Assembly: GCA_025351035.1 (NCBI GenBank)
Contig: JANXWT010000156.1
Span: 1-15,026, forward strand
DNA length: 15,026 nt
Direction: 5' to 3'
DNA from: Opitutia bacterium
GTDB taxonomy: Bacteria; Verrucomicrobiota; Verrucomicrobiia; Opitutales; Opitutaceae
In this document: positions 7,429 to 15,026 of the stretch, piece by piece
Layout: each line of letters starts with the position of its first letter
Numbering within the stretch: the first letter of the stretch is position 1
The notes under the pieces: generated by a model
What the model was told of the DNA's origin: nothing
Seen by the model: the letters and a program-made list of their open reading frames with translations, nothing else
The model's database searches: none
Translations under genes and position numbers: made by a program

Positions 7429-8337
7429 ATGAACCGAGCCAGCGATCTTTCCCGCCTGTGGCTGCCCCAATACTGGCCGGCGTGGCTGGGTCTTGGGATA
7501 TTCCGGCTGGCGGACAAACTGCCTTGGGAGGAAAAGCGGTTCATCGCGCGTGGTCTCGGCTGGCTGGCCTTTCACGTCGTGCGCATCCGGCGCCACGTGG
7601 TCCTGACCAACTTGCGGCTGTGTTTTCCTGAAAAAACCGAAACCGAAACCCGCGCCCTCGCCCGCGCCCACTACGACTCGCTGGCACTTGGACTCTTTGA
7701 GGTCTGCGCCGGCTGGTGGGCTCCCAACGCTGCCCTGCCCCCGCACCGGGTGGTCGGCCTCGAACACTTGAACGCCGGGCTCGCGCGCGGAAACGGCGTC
7801 ATCTTGCTGACCGCGCATTTTACCACGCTCGAAATCGGCGGCCGCTTCATGTCGGAGACGCACCGGATGGGCGGACTTTACCGCGACCCGAACAATCCCG
7901 TCATCGCGCACTTAATGCGCGGCCAGCGCGCCCGGCACATGTCGCCGGCCGTGCACTTCGATGATCTGCGTGGGTTGGTCCGCGCGCTCCGGGCCAACAG
8001 CGCGATCTGGTATGCGCCCGACCAAGGCAAGCGCTCGAAGTCCTCCGAAATTCTCCCCTTTTTCGGCGTGCCCGCCATCACCAACACCGCCACCAGCAAA
8101 ATTGCCGGGATGACCGGCGCCGCCATCGTGCCCTTTTTCGCGAAACGCGAGACCGATCATTCCTACACTCTCGCTCTCCTGCCCGCCTTGGAAAATTTTC
8201 CCACCACGGACGCCGCCGCCGATGCCGTGCGCATCAACCGCCTCATCGAGGAACACGTCCGCCTCGCCCCCGAGCAGTATTTCTGGGTCCACAAGCGTTT
8301 CAAGGCTCGCGGGCCCGGCTACCCCGAGGTCTACTGA
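7429..8337 (+). CDS. Lipid A acyltransferase, LpxL/HtrB family
   Basis: Inner-membrane lysophospholipid acyltransferase that moves an acyl chain from acyl-ACP to the Kdo-lipid A precursor. The 302 residues have a hydrophobic N-terminal segment (~17-28), the catalytic HX4E motif HFTTLE (H130 and E135), the substrate-binding YAPDQG (195-200) and a C-terminal WVHKRFK (286-292). These are hallmarks of the LpxL/LpxM family and the length is typical. Whether it is the LpxL or LpxM type, and its acyl-chain preference, cannot be told from sequence. It lies 11 bp after DUF4254 and 3 bp before the next GT9 gene, so the three are almost certainly co-transcribed. Confidence 0.95.
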   Translation: MNRASDLSRLWLPQYWPAWLGLGIFRLADKLPWEEKRFIARGLGWLAFHVVRIRRHVVLTNLRLCFPEKTETETRALARAHYDSLALGLFEVCAGWWAPNAALPPHRVVGLEHLNAGLARGNGVILLTAHFTTLEIGGRFMSETHRMGGLYRDPNNPVIAHLMRGQRARHMSPAVHFDDLRGLVRALRANSAIWYAPDQGKRSKSSEILPFFGVPAITNTATSKIAGMTGAAIVPFFAKRETDHSYTLALLPALENFPTTDAAADAVRINRLIEEHVRLAPEQYFWVHKRFKARGPGYPEVY

Positions 8338-8340
8338 ACC

Positions 8341-9369
8341 ATGGCTTGGCCCGACCCGCGCCCGCTGCGACTCCTCGTCATCCGCTACCGTTTCATCGGC
8401 GACACCGTCCTCGCCATTCCGTTTCTGCGCAACCTCCGCGCCGCGTTTCCCAACGCCGTCATCGACATCCTCGCCGAACCGGTTTCTGGCGACACACTCG
8501 CGCACTGTCCCTACAAGAACGAGCTGCTCTGCTTCGCACCGCGTCTGAAGGGCGACGCCCGCCGCCACTCGCCGCATCCCACCAGCCTTTGGGCCTGTGC
8601 CCGTATGCTCCGCGCTCGCCGTTACGATCGCGTCTACATCCTGCGCCGCTCGTTCTCCAGCGCGATCCTGCCGTTCTTGGCGGGCATCCCTCATCGCGTC
8701 GGTTTCGCCACCGAGGGCCGCGGCTGGCTCCTGCAACGCAGCACGCCCTACCCCGACAAGCACGAGGTTGAGTGCTTTCTCGACGTCCTCCGCGCCGATG
8801 GCATTCCCGTTGCCAATAATTTTAACGAAAACTGGAGCGATCCCGCCGTCGATGCCCGCGTCGCCACGGCGCTGCCCGCTTCCGGACGGCGGCGTGTGTT
8901 GCTCTGCGCCAAATCCGTCTATGCGCTCAAGGACTGGGCGCCCGACCGCTTCGCCGAAATCATCGCGACGCTGGTCAACGAGCGCCACGCCGAGATTCAT
9001 TTCTGCGACTCGCCCAGCAACGCCGCCTATTATCAGGAAATTCTCGCCGGCGTGCCCGCGCCCGCGCGCGTGCACTGCCATGACTGGAGCAAGGAACTGC
9101 CCATCCGCGAGGTGGCTTCGCTGATTCGCCGCATGGACCTCGCCTTCGGCATCGACACCGGTCTGCTGCATATCGCGGCCTCGTTCCACGTGCCGGTGGT
9201 CGCGTTGTTTGGTCCGCCCGAGCCGCGGCGCTGGGCTCCGTGGGATACGCCCCATGCGATTCTCCGCCCGGACGATCTTTCCGGGCCGCGCCCGCTGTTG
9301 CGCTTGGCCTGTGCCGACGTGCAGACGGCCATCGACGGACAGTGGGGAGAACTCCCCGCGGTCCGCTGA
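8341..9369 (+). CDS. GT9 glycosyltransferase, WaaF-like, copy C
   Basis: Probable heptosyltransferase II-type enzyme of the LPS core. The 342 residues open with LLVIRYRFIGDTVLAIPFL (11-29), the WaaF-style N-terminal loop, and carry KDWAPDRFAEI (197-207) and GIDTGLLHIAA (270-280), followed by FGPPEPRRWAPW (290-301). The usual Asp-Thr-Gly-Pro of the donor site reads DTGL here, so proline is replaced by leucine. Its start codon is 3 bp after the acyltransferase stop. It is clearly more distant from copies A and B than those are from each other. The sugar specificity is unknown. Confidence 0.92.
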   Translation: MAWPDPRPLRLLVIRYRFIGDTVLAIPFLRNLRAAFPNAVIDILAEPVSGDTLAHCPYKNELLCFAPRLKGDARRHSPHPTSLWACARMLRARRYDRVYILRRSFSSAILPFLAGIPHRVGFATEGRGWLLQRSTPYPDKHEVECFLDVLRADGIPVANNFNENWSDPAVDARVATALPASGRRRVLLCAKSVYALKDWAPDRFAEIIATLVNERHAEIHFCDSPSNAAYYQEILAGVPAPARVHCHDWSKELPIREVASLIRRMDLAFGIDTGLLHIAASFHVPVVALFGPPEPRRWAPWDTPHAILRPDDLSGPRPLLRLACADVQTAIDGQWGELPAVR

Positions 9370-9430
9370 GTCCGGTGCCGCCGGCGCTTTCGCCTTGCCT
9401 GCACCCGCCGGCTAACAACCATCCGCGCCC

Positions 9431-10276
9431 ATGGCCCAGACCGCCCGAGCGATCAAACGTGGAATGCTTCGCCTGTTGCCTCCGGGCCTGCGCCGCCGGG
9501 TCGCCGACTCCTGCCCGAATCTGCGCAAGTCCATGCCCGAAGGACTGGAATTCGTCTTCGCGGGCTACCTCGGTAATGTGCGCGTCAACATCAACACCCG
9601 TTTCAAAGTGGAGCGGATTATGTGGTCCAATGCCTTTGAGCCGGCGTTGATCCACTTGCTCAAACGCGAGGCGAAACCAGATTGGGTGACGCTGGACATC
9701 GGGGCGAACGTCGGGGCCGTCACGCTGGCGCTCGCTCGGTTTACCGCGCCAACCGGCCGGGTGCATTCCTTTGAACCCGGCCCGCCCAATCTCCTGCGGC
9801 TGCGCGCCAATCTCGCGCTCAACCCCGAACTCGCGGCCCGGATCACCGTGCATCCCGCCGGCGTCGGCGAGACGCCGGGAGAGTTGCAGTGGCAGGAAGA
9901 AACCGGCAACCCCGGCAATGCCGTGCTCGGCAACAGCGGCACCCACGCGGTGCCCGTGATCACCCTCGACGACTTCACTGTCCAGCAAGGCCTGCCGCGA
10001 TTGGATTTCATCAAGGTTGATGTCGAGGGTATGGAGCTGAGCGTGTTTCGCGGCGCGCGCCATTCGCTGCGGCAATTCCGTCCGTTGGTCTATTTTGAAA
10101 CACTCGACCGCTACGGGGACGAACATGGCGGCAAAAATTTTGCCCTGATCGAGCAATTGCTCGGCGGCGAATGCGGCTATCGCTTGTGCCGTCTGGATCG
10201 CGCCGGCCAGTTGCACGCGTTGAACGGCGGTCATTTTTCCGACTACACCGTTGCCGTGCCGGCCGAACGCACGTGA
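9431..10276 (+). CDS. FkbM family SAM-dependent methyltransferase
   Basis: Probable sugar O-methyltransferase using S-adenosylmethionine. The 281 residues include motif I LDIGANVGAVTLALAR (88-103), the acidic SAM-ribose loop HSFEPGP (112-118) and the FkbM block FIKVDVEGMELSVFRGA (193-209). A 61-bp spacer without visible structure separates it from the preceding GT9 and only 6 bp from the following one, so it probably belongs to the same operon. Its position among core glycosyltransferases suggests methylation of an LPS core or O-chain sugar; this is inference. A second start at codon 12 (9464) is possible. Confidence 0.93.
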   Translation: MAQTARAIKRGMLRLLPPGLRRRVADSCPNLRKSMPEGLEFVFAGYLGNVRVNINTRFKVERIMWSNAFEPALIHLLKREAKPDWVTLDIGANVGAVTLALARFTAPTGRVHSFEPGPPNLLRLRANLALNPELAARITVHPAGVGETPGELQWQEETGNPGNAVLGNSGTHAVPVITLDDFTVQQGLPRLDFIKVDVEGMELSVFRGARHSLRQFRPLVYFETLDRYGDEHGGKNFALIEQLLGGECGYRLCRLDRAGQLHALNGGHFSDYTVAVPAERT

Positions 10277-10282
10277 GATGAC

Positions 10283-11383
10283 ATGAGCTTCGGCCAAGCC
10301 TCCGTCGATACCCGCCGCCCCATGACACCATTGGTCGTCCGCTTCGGCGCCTTTGGCGACATGCTGCTGCTGATTCCGATGTTGAAGGCGCTGCAGCGGC
10401 GGTTTGGCCAACGCTGCGATTTGGTGTCCTCGGGCCGGTGGACCACGCCCTTGATGCAGCGCGTGCCGGCGTGCGGCCAAATGCGGTTGCTCACGAGCCG
10501 GCGAGCGCCCTACTGGTTCAATCGCAGCCAGCGAGAACTCGTGGCGTGGCTGAAAAGCCGCCCGGCCAGCCCGGTCTATGTTTTTGAGCAGGACGAAAAA
10601 TCCCACTGGCTGCTTGCTCGCGGCGGCGTCAGACTGGAATGGATTTGCACGCTGCGCAATTTGCCGCGCAATCCCGGCGAACACATCATCAGCCACGCGC
10701 TGCGGCTGGCCCGCGAAACCCCGGCGGCGCTGCGCGACTCGGCCGGTTTTCCAACCGAGCCCGGCTTTGCACCCGAGGCCCGCCCCATTCTGACTGAGGC
10801 CGACCACCATGATTGCGCCGCGTGGCTCGACGCCAAAGGGTTGGCAACCGCACCTCTCGTCCTGCTCCAGCCGGGCAACAAGAAAACGATGAAAGGCCGC
10901 CAGCGAACACGCAGCACCAACGTGGATTTTTGGCCCGAAACCCATTGGGTTCACCTGATCACCGGCATGGGTGCGCATTTGCCGGCGGCTCGCGTGATCA
11001 TTTGCGGCTCACCGGCCGAACGTCCGCTGGCGGAGGATATCGTCGCCCAGTTGTCGGGTGGCCGGGACCGCGTGGTAATCGCGACCGACGACTTGCCGAT
11101 TCTCCGGCTGCTCGCCTTGCAAACGCGCGCGCACAGCATGGTCAGCGTCAACACCGGGCCCGCCCACGGTGCGGCCGCGATGGGCTGCCCGCTGGTGGTC
11201 CTCTACACTCGCCGGCCCGATCGCGGAGCGGATTGGTATGCGCCCCAGCCAACCACCGCGCCGGTGAAGATTCTGTTCCCACCTTCTCCCGATCCGGAGG
11301 CCGAGTTGGGCTCGATCACGCCAGACACGGTCTTCAATGCGTGGCGCGAAATGACCGACGCCGCCCCTCGGCCGCCACCGTAG
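10283..11383 (+). CDS. GT9 glycosyltransferase, divergent subgroup, copy D
   Basis: Family-9 glycosyltransferase of 366 residues. The N-terminal motif VVRFGAFGDMLLLIP (18-32) and the C-terminal SVNTGPAHGAAAMGCP (288-303) place it in GT9. It has no FGPT/PxxP-type sequence after the donor site; LYTRRPDRGADW (307-318) stands there instead. A basic stretch PGNKKTMKGRQRTR (197-210) precedes FWPETHW. I recall similar basic inserts in other GT9 proteins annotated only as heptosyltransferase-like, so this is probably a subgroup trait. It starts 6 bp after the methyltransferase stop; the ATG at 10322, closer to the first beta strand, is an equally good start. It ends 16 bp from a convergent gene. Likely role: addition of an outer-core sugar. 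Confidence 0.87.
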   Translation: MSFGQASVDTRRPMTPLVVRFGAFGDMLLLIPMLKALQRRFGQRCDLVSSGRWTTPLMQRVPACGQMRLLTSRRAPYWFNRSQRELVAWLKSRPASPVYVFEQDEKSHWLLARGGVRLEWICTLRNLPRNPGEHIISHALRLARETPAALRDSAGFPTEPGFAPEARPILTEADHHDCAAWLDAKGLATAPLVLLQPGNKKTMKGRQRTRSTNVDFWPETHWVHLITGMGAHLPAARVIICGSPAERPLAEDIVAQLSGGRDRVVIATDDLPILRLLALQTRAHSMVSVNTGPAHGAAAMGCPLVVLYTRRPDRGADWYAPQPTTAPVKILFPPSPDPEAELGSITPDTVFNAWREMTDAAPRPPP

Positions 11384-11399
11384 CAGCGAGCCCGGAGTT

Positions 11400-12305
11400 T
11401 CAGTTTGCCGCCGGCCGCTGGGCAATCGGCACGGGGCCCGGCCCCGCCTCGCCGCGCAGTTGCCCGACCAGAACTCCATCGACGCTGTAGGTGCCGCGCA
11501 AATCCGCATCGGCGATTATTTCAAAGTCGTGCTTCAGCAACTCGGCCCGGCAGTGCTCGTGCAACTCAGGCGAATGCGTCGACAGAAACACGAACCGGAT
11601 CTTGCGGGCGCGCAGGGTTCTCGCCGCCCCCTTGAGCATCTCGCCCTCGAATCCCTGGATGTCGCTGTGCAAAATATCGACGCGGTCCAGTCCGCGTTGC
11701 TCCACCAAGTCGTCCACGCAAACGGTGGCGCCCCGCTTCCAGTGGTGCGCGGAGGCTGATCCGACCATGGCCCGCACAAACTCGCCGTCCAAGCCGTTGA
11801 GCCGGAAATTTTCGCGGCCCAAATCGAGATTGATGAGCGCCGGTTCCACCAGCAGGCACCGTGAGCGTGCCACCTCGCGCGCAAACCACATCGAATAAAA
11901 CCCCCAATACGCGCCCAATTCGATCATCACTCCGCCCGGTGGGATGAACTTCAGCACCTCGGCAAAAACACGTTCCTCCTGCGGTTCATGCACGCCGCCG
12001 GTCGCCGCAAACATCGCCGTGCCGCGCCACCGGTAGTAGCAGTCCTTGGCCACCTTCAGGCCGTTGTGCATGATCTGCACGCGCCCGTTGACTTGGCCCG
12101 CTCCCGGCACTCGCGACAGCAAGGCGTAATCCGGACACGCCAGCACATCGGCAATGCGCGTCCGCCACCCGGCCATCTTCCGCTCGTGCGCGGCGCGCAG
12201 GAAAGTGCGGTTGCTCACCGCATCGAGCGAGCGCTTGAGCCGGAGAAATCCATTGCGCAATCGTTCCGGCAGGCTCGGGGGCGGCAAAAACATGAGGTCC
12301 ACCAT
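11400..12305 (-). CDS. FkbM-type SAM-dependent methyltransferase, second copy
   Basis: Probable methyltransferase of 301 residues. Motif I reads MIELGAYWGFYSMWFA (127-142), a variant of the usual DxGAxxG. LLVEPALINL (151-160) is the acidic loop, and DILHSDIQGFEGEMLKGA (210-227) is the FkbM block. An N-terminal region (75-110) with HNGLKV and CYYRWRG precedes the Rossmann fold. It is not a copy of the upstream FkbM gene: the extra N-terminal region and motif I both differ. It is transcribed alone on the minus strand, convergent with copy D and divergent from oppD. A later start at codon 5 (12293) is possible. The substrate is unknown; its neighbours suggest a surface glycan. Confidence 0.88.
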   Translation of the reverse strand: MVDLMFLPPPSLPERLRNGFLRLKRSLDAVSNRTFLRAAHERKMAGWRTRIADVLACPDYALLSRVPGAGQVNGRVQIMHNGLKVAKDCYYRWRGTAMFAATGGVHEPQEERVFAEVLKFIPPGGVMIELGAYWGFYSMWFAREVARSRCLLVEPALINLDLGRENFRLNGLDGEFVRAMVGSASAHHWKRGATVCVDDLVEQRGLDRVDILHSDIQGFEGEMLKGAARTLRARKIRFVFLSTHSPELHEHCRAELLKHDFEIIADADLRGTYSVDGVLVGQLRGEAGPGPVPIAQRPAAN

Positions 12306-12407
12306 GAAAATGCGGCGCAGTTGCGGTCAAGTCTATTGCCGCCGGCAGGGTGCAGGGAGTTTGACGTTGCCGCACACCGATCCGCGCGCAGCCTCGCTCC
12401 AGCCGCC
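12306..12407. promoter_or_regulatory. Divergent intergenic region upstream of oppD
   Basis: The 102 bp lie between the starts of the FkbM-type gene (minus) and oppD (plus). TTGACG near 12362 resembles a -35 box but no matching -10 was found at the right distance. Promoters for both genes are expected here from orientation alone. No riboswitch, repeat or operator was recognised. Confidence 0.35.
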
Positions 12408-13382
<975 letters not shown>

Positions 13383-13386
13383 TTGC

Positions 13387-13465
13387 ACAGGAGGGAGCAG
13401 AGATCGCAGAGAATCGATTCACCATTCCAAATCTGCCTTCCTCTTTTACCTCTGCTGTCTCCTGT
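13387..13465. repeat. Imperfect inverted repeat in the oppD-oppF spacer
   Basis: The 16-bp arm ACAGGAGGGAGCAGAG (13387-13402) faces CTCTGCTGTCTCCTGT (13450-13465) with two mismatches, enclosing a 47-bp loop of lower GC content. The purine-rich arm with GAGCAGAGATCGCAGAG repeats resembles intergenic purine-rich repeats seen in environmental bacteria. It fills most of the 94-bp gap between two genes that are normally almost contiguous. It may be a small mobile or REP-like element or an mRNA hairpin between the cistrons. Confidence 0.6.
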
Positions 13466-13476
13466 AGAAAATTCCG

Positions 13477-14460
13477 ATGCCTTCCCCCATCCTCCAGCTC
13501 CAAGACGTCAAGACGCACTTCCCCGTCGAGTCCGGCTTTCTGTTCAAGAAGCACGCCGGCACCGTGAAAGCGGTCGACGGCGTGACGCTCGACGTGATGC
13601 CGGGCGAAGTGCTCGGACTCGTCGGTGAATCTGGCTGCGGCAAATCCACGCTCGCGCGCACGATCATGCAGCTGCTGCCGGCGACAAGCGGCACCGTCGT
13701 CCTCGAAGGCAAGAACCTGACGAGCGGTTCGGCGGCGGAGATTCTCGCCGTGCGCCGCGACCTGCAGATGGTTTTTCAGGATCCGTTCGCCTCGCTCAAT
13801 CCGCGCATGACCGTCTACGCGACGCTCGCCGAGCCGCTTCTGGTCCACGGCGTCTGCCAGCCGAGCGAAGCGAAGGAGCGCGTCGCCAAACTGCTCGAGA
13901 CCGTCGGCCTCGCGCCGCGCTACATGCAGAAATATCCGCACGAATTTTCCGGCGGTCAACGCCAGCGCATCGCCATCGCCCGCGCGCTCGCACTCAGCCC
14001 GAAAATTATCGTCGCCGACGAACCGGTATCGGCGCTCGACGTGTCCATCCAGGCGCAAATCCTGAATCTCCTCTCGCAGCTGTGCCGGAAGATGAACCTC
14101 ACGCTCATCTTCATCGCGCACGACCTTTCGGTGGTGAAACACATTTCCGACCGCATCGCCGTGATGTATCTCGGCAAAATCGTGGAGCTCGGGCCGGCCG
14201 CCGACGTGATCGAACGGCCGCGCCATCCCTACACGCGCGCGCTCGTCAGCGCTATTCCCTCGCCCAATCCCGAGATCGAACGCCAACGCCAGCGCATCAT
14301 GTTGCCCGGCGATCCGCCCTCACCGTTGAACCCGCCCGCCGGCTGCGCGTTTCACCCGCGCTGTCCCTACGCCAAGGAAATTTGCTCCGCCTCCGTGCCG
14401 CCGCTCGTGGCCGCCGGCCCCAACCGCGAAGCCGCCTGCGTGCGGCTCGGGGAAATTTAG
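13477..14460 (+). CDS. oppF: Oligopeptide/dipeptide ABC transporter ATPase, OppF/DppF type
   Basis: Second ATPase of the peptide-type importer, pairing with the OppD-type subunit. The 327 residues contain Walker A GESGCGKS (50-57), Q101, the signature FSGGQRQR (157-164), Walker B IIVADE (177-182) and H215. PRHPYTRAL (248-256) leads into the C-terminal extension with cysteines 290, 296, 303 and 321. The cysteine spacing is the same as in OppD (x5, x6, x17), fitting the [4Fe-4S] site described for mycobacterial OppD. It lies 94 bp after oppD, with the inverted repeat in the gap, and 14 bp before the cupin gene. No Shine-Dalgarno motif is seen. Confidence 0.95.
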   Translation: MPSPILQLQDVKTHFPVESGFLFKKHAGTVKAVDGVTLDVMPGEVLGLVGESGCGKSTLARTIMQLLPATSGTVVLEGKNLTSGSAAEILAVRRDLQMVFQDPFASLNPRMTVYATLAEPLLVHGVCQPSEAKERVAKLLETVGLAPRYMQKYPHEFSGGQRQRIAIARALALSPKIIVADEPVSALDVSIQAQILNLLSQLCRKMNLTLIFIAHDLSVVKHISDRIAVMYLGKIVELGPAADVIERPRHPYTRALVSAIPSPNPEIERQRQRIMLPGDPPSPLNPPAGCAFHPRCPYAKEICSASVPPLVAAGPNREAACVRLGEI

Positions 14461-14474
14461 CCCGCACATTTTCC

Positions 14475-14840
14475 ATGCCGAGCGAGACGAACTGGAATTG
14501 GCCGGACGAGATGGACGCGCTGATCGCGGCGCCGAAGCATCACCGCCTGCTCTTCGAGAACGAGCAGGTGCGCGTGCTCGAAACCGTCGTCGCTCCCGGC
14601 GAGACTGTGCCCGTGCACACGCACCGGTGGCCCAGTGTGCTCCATGTCGTCAGCATGGACGACTTCGTCCGCCGCGACGAAACCGGCCGCGTGCTCGTCG
14701 ACATGCGCCAGACGAAAACTCCGCCGTCGCCGACTCCGGTCCTGTGGACGCCGCCGTTGCCGCCGCACTCGCTCGAGAACGTCGGCCAGCGCGAAATCCG
14801 CTGCATCAACGTCGAGCTGAAGAGTCCGCCGACCGGTTAG
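14475..14840 (+). CDS. Small cupin-fold protein
   Basis: A 121-residue single-domain protein that reads as a cupin. PGETVPVHTH (41-50) supplies the HxH pair H48 and H50 of cupin motif 1, and PPLPPHSLENVG (93-104) gives the motif 2 histidine (H98). The motif 1 glutamate that usually follows HxH is absent: the stretch reads RWPSVLHVV. There is no signal peptide. It starts 14 bp after oppF, so it may be co-transcribed with the transporter ATPases. Possible roles are a metal-dependent enzyme or a sugar or small-molecule binding protein. No substrate can be assigned. Confidence 0.78.
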   Translation: MPSETNWNWPDEMDALIAAPKHHRLLFENEQVRVLETVVAPGETVPVHTHRWPSVLHVVSMDDFVRRDETGRVLVDMRQTKTPPSPTPVLWTPPLPPHSLENVGQREIRCINVELKSPPTG

Positions 14841-14850
14841 CACACTCCAA
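14841..14850. repeat. 10-bp direct repeat, left copy
   Basis: CACACTCCAA begins directly after the cupin stop codon and recurs exactly at 15001. The two copies enclose 150 bp. Such an exact 10-mer pair within 186 bp is unlikely by chance, but no inverted termini are seen inside the copies. Confidence 0.5.
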
Positions 14851-14867
14851 CTTCCACCAACTCGCCG

Positions 14868-14873
14868 TATAAT
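14868..14873 (+). promoter_or_regulatory. Perfect -10 hexamer TATAAT
   Basis: TATAAT lies in an AT-rich stretch after the cupin gene, 38 bp before the ATG at 14912. The sequence 17 bp further upstream (CTCCAA) is a poor -35. It is the best -10 match noticed in the window outside genes and may drive the gene that starts near the right edge. Confidence 0.4.
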
Positions 14874-14911
14874 TGCCTGCGTTGAATTACTAAACACAAC
14901 GTCATAACTAG

Positions 14912-15026
14912 ATGCCGATGTTAGGCGATGCCACAAAGACGCTGAAGGGTGGAGTTCGGGCGCGACCATTCGCGGAGGCGCGGTCGGACGGCGGCCACCA
15001 CACACTCCAAGGTTGGAAAGTATTGA
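14912..15026 (+). CDS. Possible start of a gene cut by the window edge
   Basis: An open frame begins with ATG at 14912, directly after an in-frame TAG, and stays open for 38 codons to the window end (MPMLGDATKTLKGGVRARPF and onwards). A second in-frame ATG is at 14918. The translation is basic and Gly/Arg-rich and I do not recognise it. A TATAAT lies 38 bp upstream. In DNA this rich in GC, an open frame of this length is weak evidence, and it may be non-coding. Confidence 0.22.
   Translation, partial: MPMLGDATKTLKGGVRARPFAEARSDGGHHTLQGWKVL
15001..15010. repeat. 10-bp direct repeat, right copy
   Basis: Exact second copy of CACACTCCAA, followed by GGTTGGAAAG. It lies inside the possible partial reading frame at the edge. 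Confidence 0.5.

Noticed and set aside
7912..9255. A 447-codon minus-strand open frame opposite the acyltransferase and copy C
   Set aside because: Same reason: low-complexity Gly/Arg/Ala-rich translation, overlapping genes with clear motifs.
8975..10978. A 667-codon open frame on the minus strand across copy C, FkbM and copy D
   Set aside because: It is antisense to three well-supported genes and its translation has no recognisable domain. Long antisense frames are common in GC-rich coding DNA.
11988..12407. Upstream extension of the oppD reading frame by 140 codons
   Set aside because: The extension is antisense to the FkbM-type gene and has no similarity to ABC proteins; the family start is the ATG at 12408.
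14881..14930. GTTAGGC near 14920 as an integron attC core site
   Set aside because: The heptamer fits GTTRRRY, but no matching RYYYAAC partner with complementary inner arms was found, and no integrase is present.
14851..15000. A small transposable element flanked by the CACACTCCAA repeats
   Set aside because: The inner ends do not form terminal inverted repeats, so the direct repeat alone does not support an element.

Overview
The window is about 15 kb of GC-rich (roughly 60-65 % by eye) chromosomal DNA from a Gram-negative bacterium that makes LPS. The protein styles (FtsH, the DUF4254 protein, many family-9 glycosyltransferases, FkbM-type methyltransferases) and the lack of Shine-Dalgarno motifs suggest the Verrucomicrobia, perhaps the Opitutaceae. 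This placement is inference and was not checked by any search. Thirteen complete protein genes are supported, plus one weak partial reading frame at the right edge. No rRNA, tRNA, CRISPR array, transposase or phage gene was seen.

Layout. (1) Positions 1-4603, minus strand: housekeeping genes in the order of transcription serS, tilS, ftsH, closed by a clear intrinsic terminator at 141-171. (2) Positions 4691-6766, minus strand: two closely related tandem WaaC-like glycosyltransferases (GT9) upstream of serS and in the same direction. (3) Positions 6827-11383, plus strand: a tight run of DUF4254, an LpxL/HtrB-family lipid A acyltransferase, a WaaF-like GT9, an FkbM methyltransferase and a fourth, divergent GT9. 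It starts 60 bp from the minus-strand arm, so the LPS locus has two divergent arms. (4) Positions 11400-12305, minus strand: a second FkbM-type methyltransferase, convergent with the GT9. (5) Positions 12408-14840, plus strand: OppD- and OppF-type ATPases without permease or binding-protein genes, separated by a 94-bp spacer holding an imperfect inverted repeat, then a small cupin protein. (6) Positions 14841-15026: mostly non-coding, with a perfect -10 hexamer, a 10-bp direct repeat and a possible gene start running off the edge.

How the genes fit together. The central nine kilobases look like an outer-membrane LPS core module: LpxL completes lipid A acylation, four GT9 enzymes add heptose-like core sugars, and two FkbM enzymes probably O-methylate sugars. 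DUF4254, of unknown function, heads the plus arm and is the best candidate for an undescribed part of this pathway. FtsH is the protease that controls LPS synthesis through LpxC in E. coli, so its position downstream of LPS genes on the same strand is suggestive, but no regulatory link is shown by the sequence. No defence system, secondary-metabolite cluster or other clearly new multi-gene system was found.
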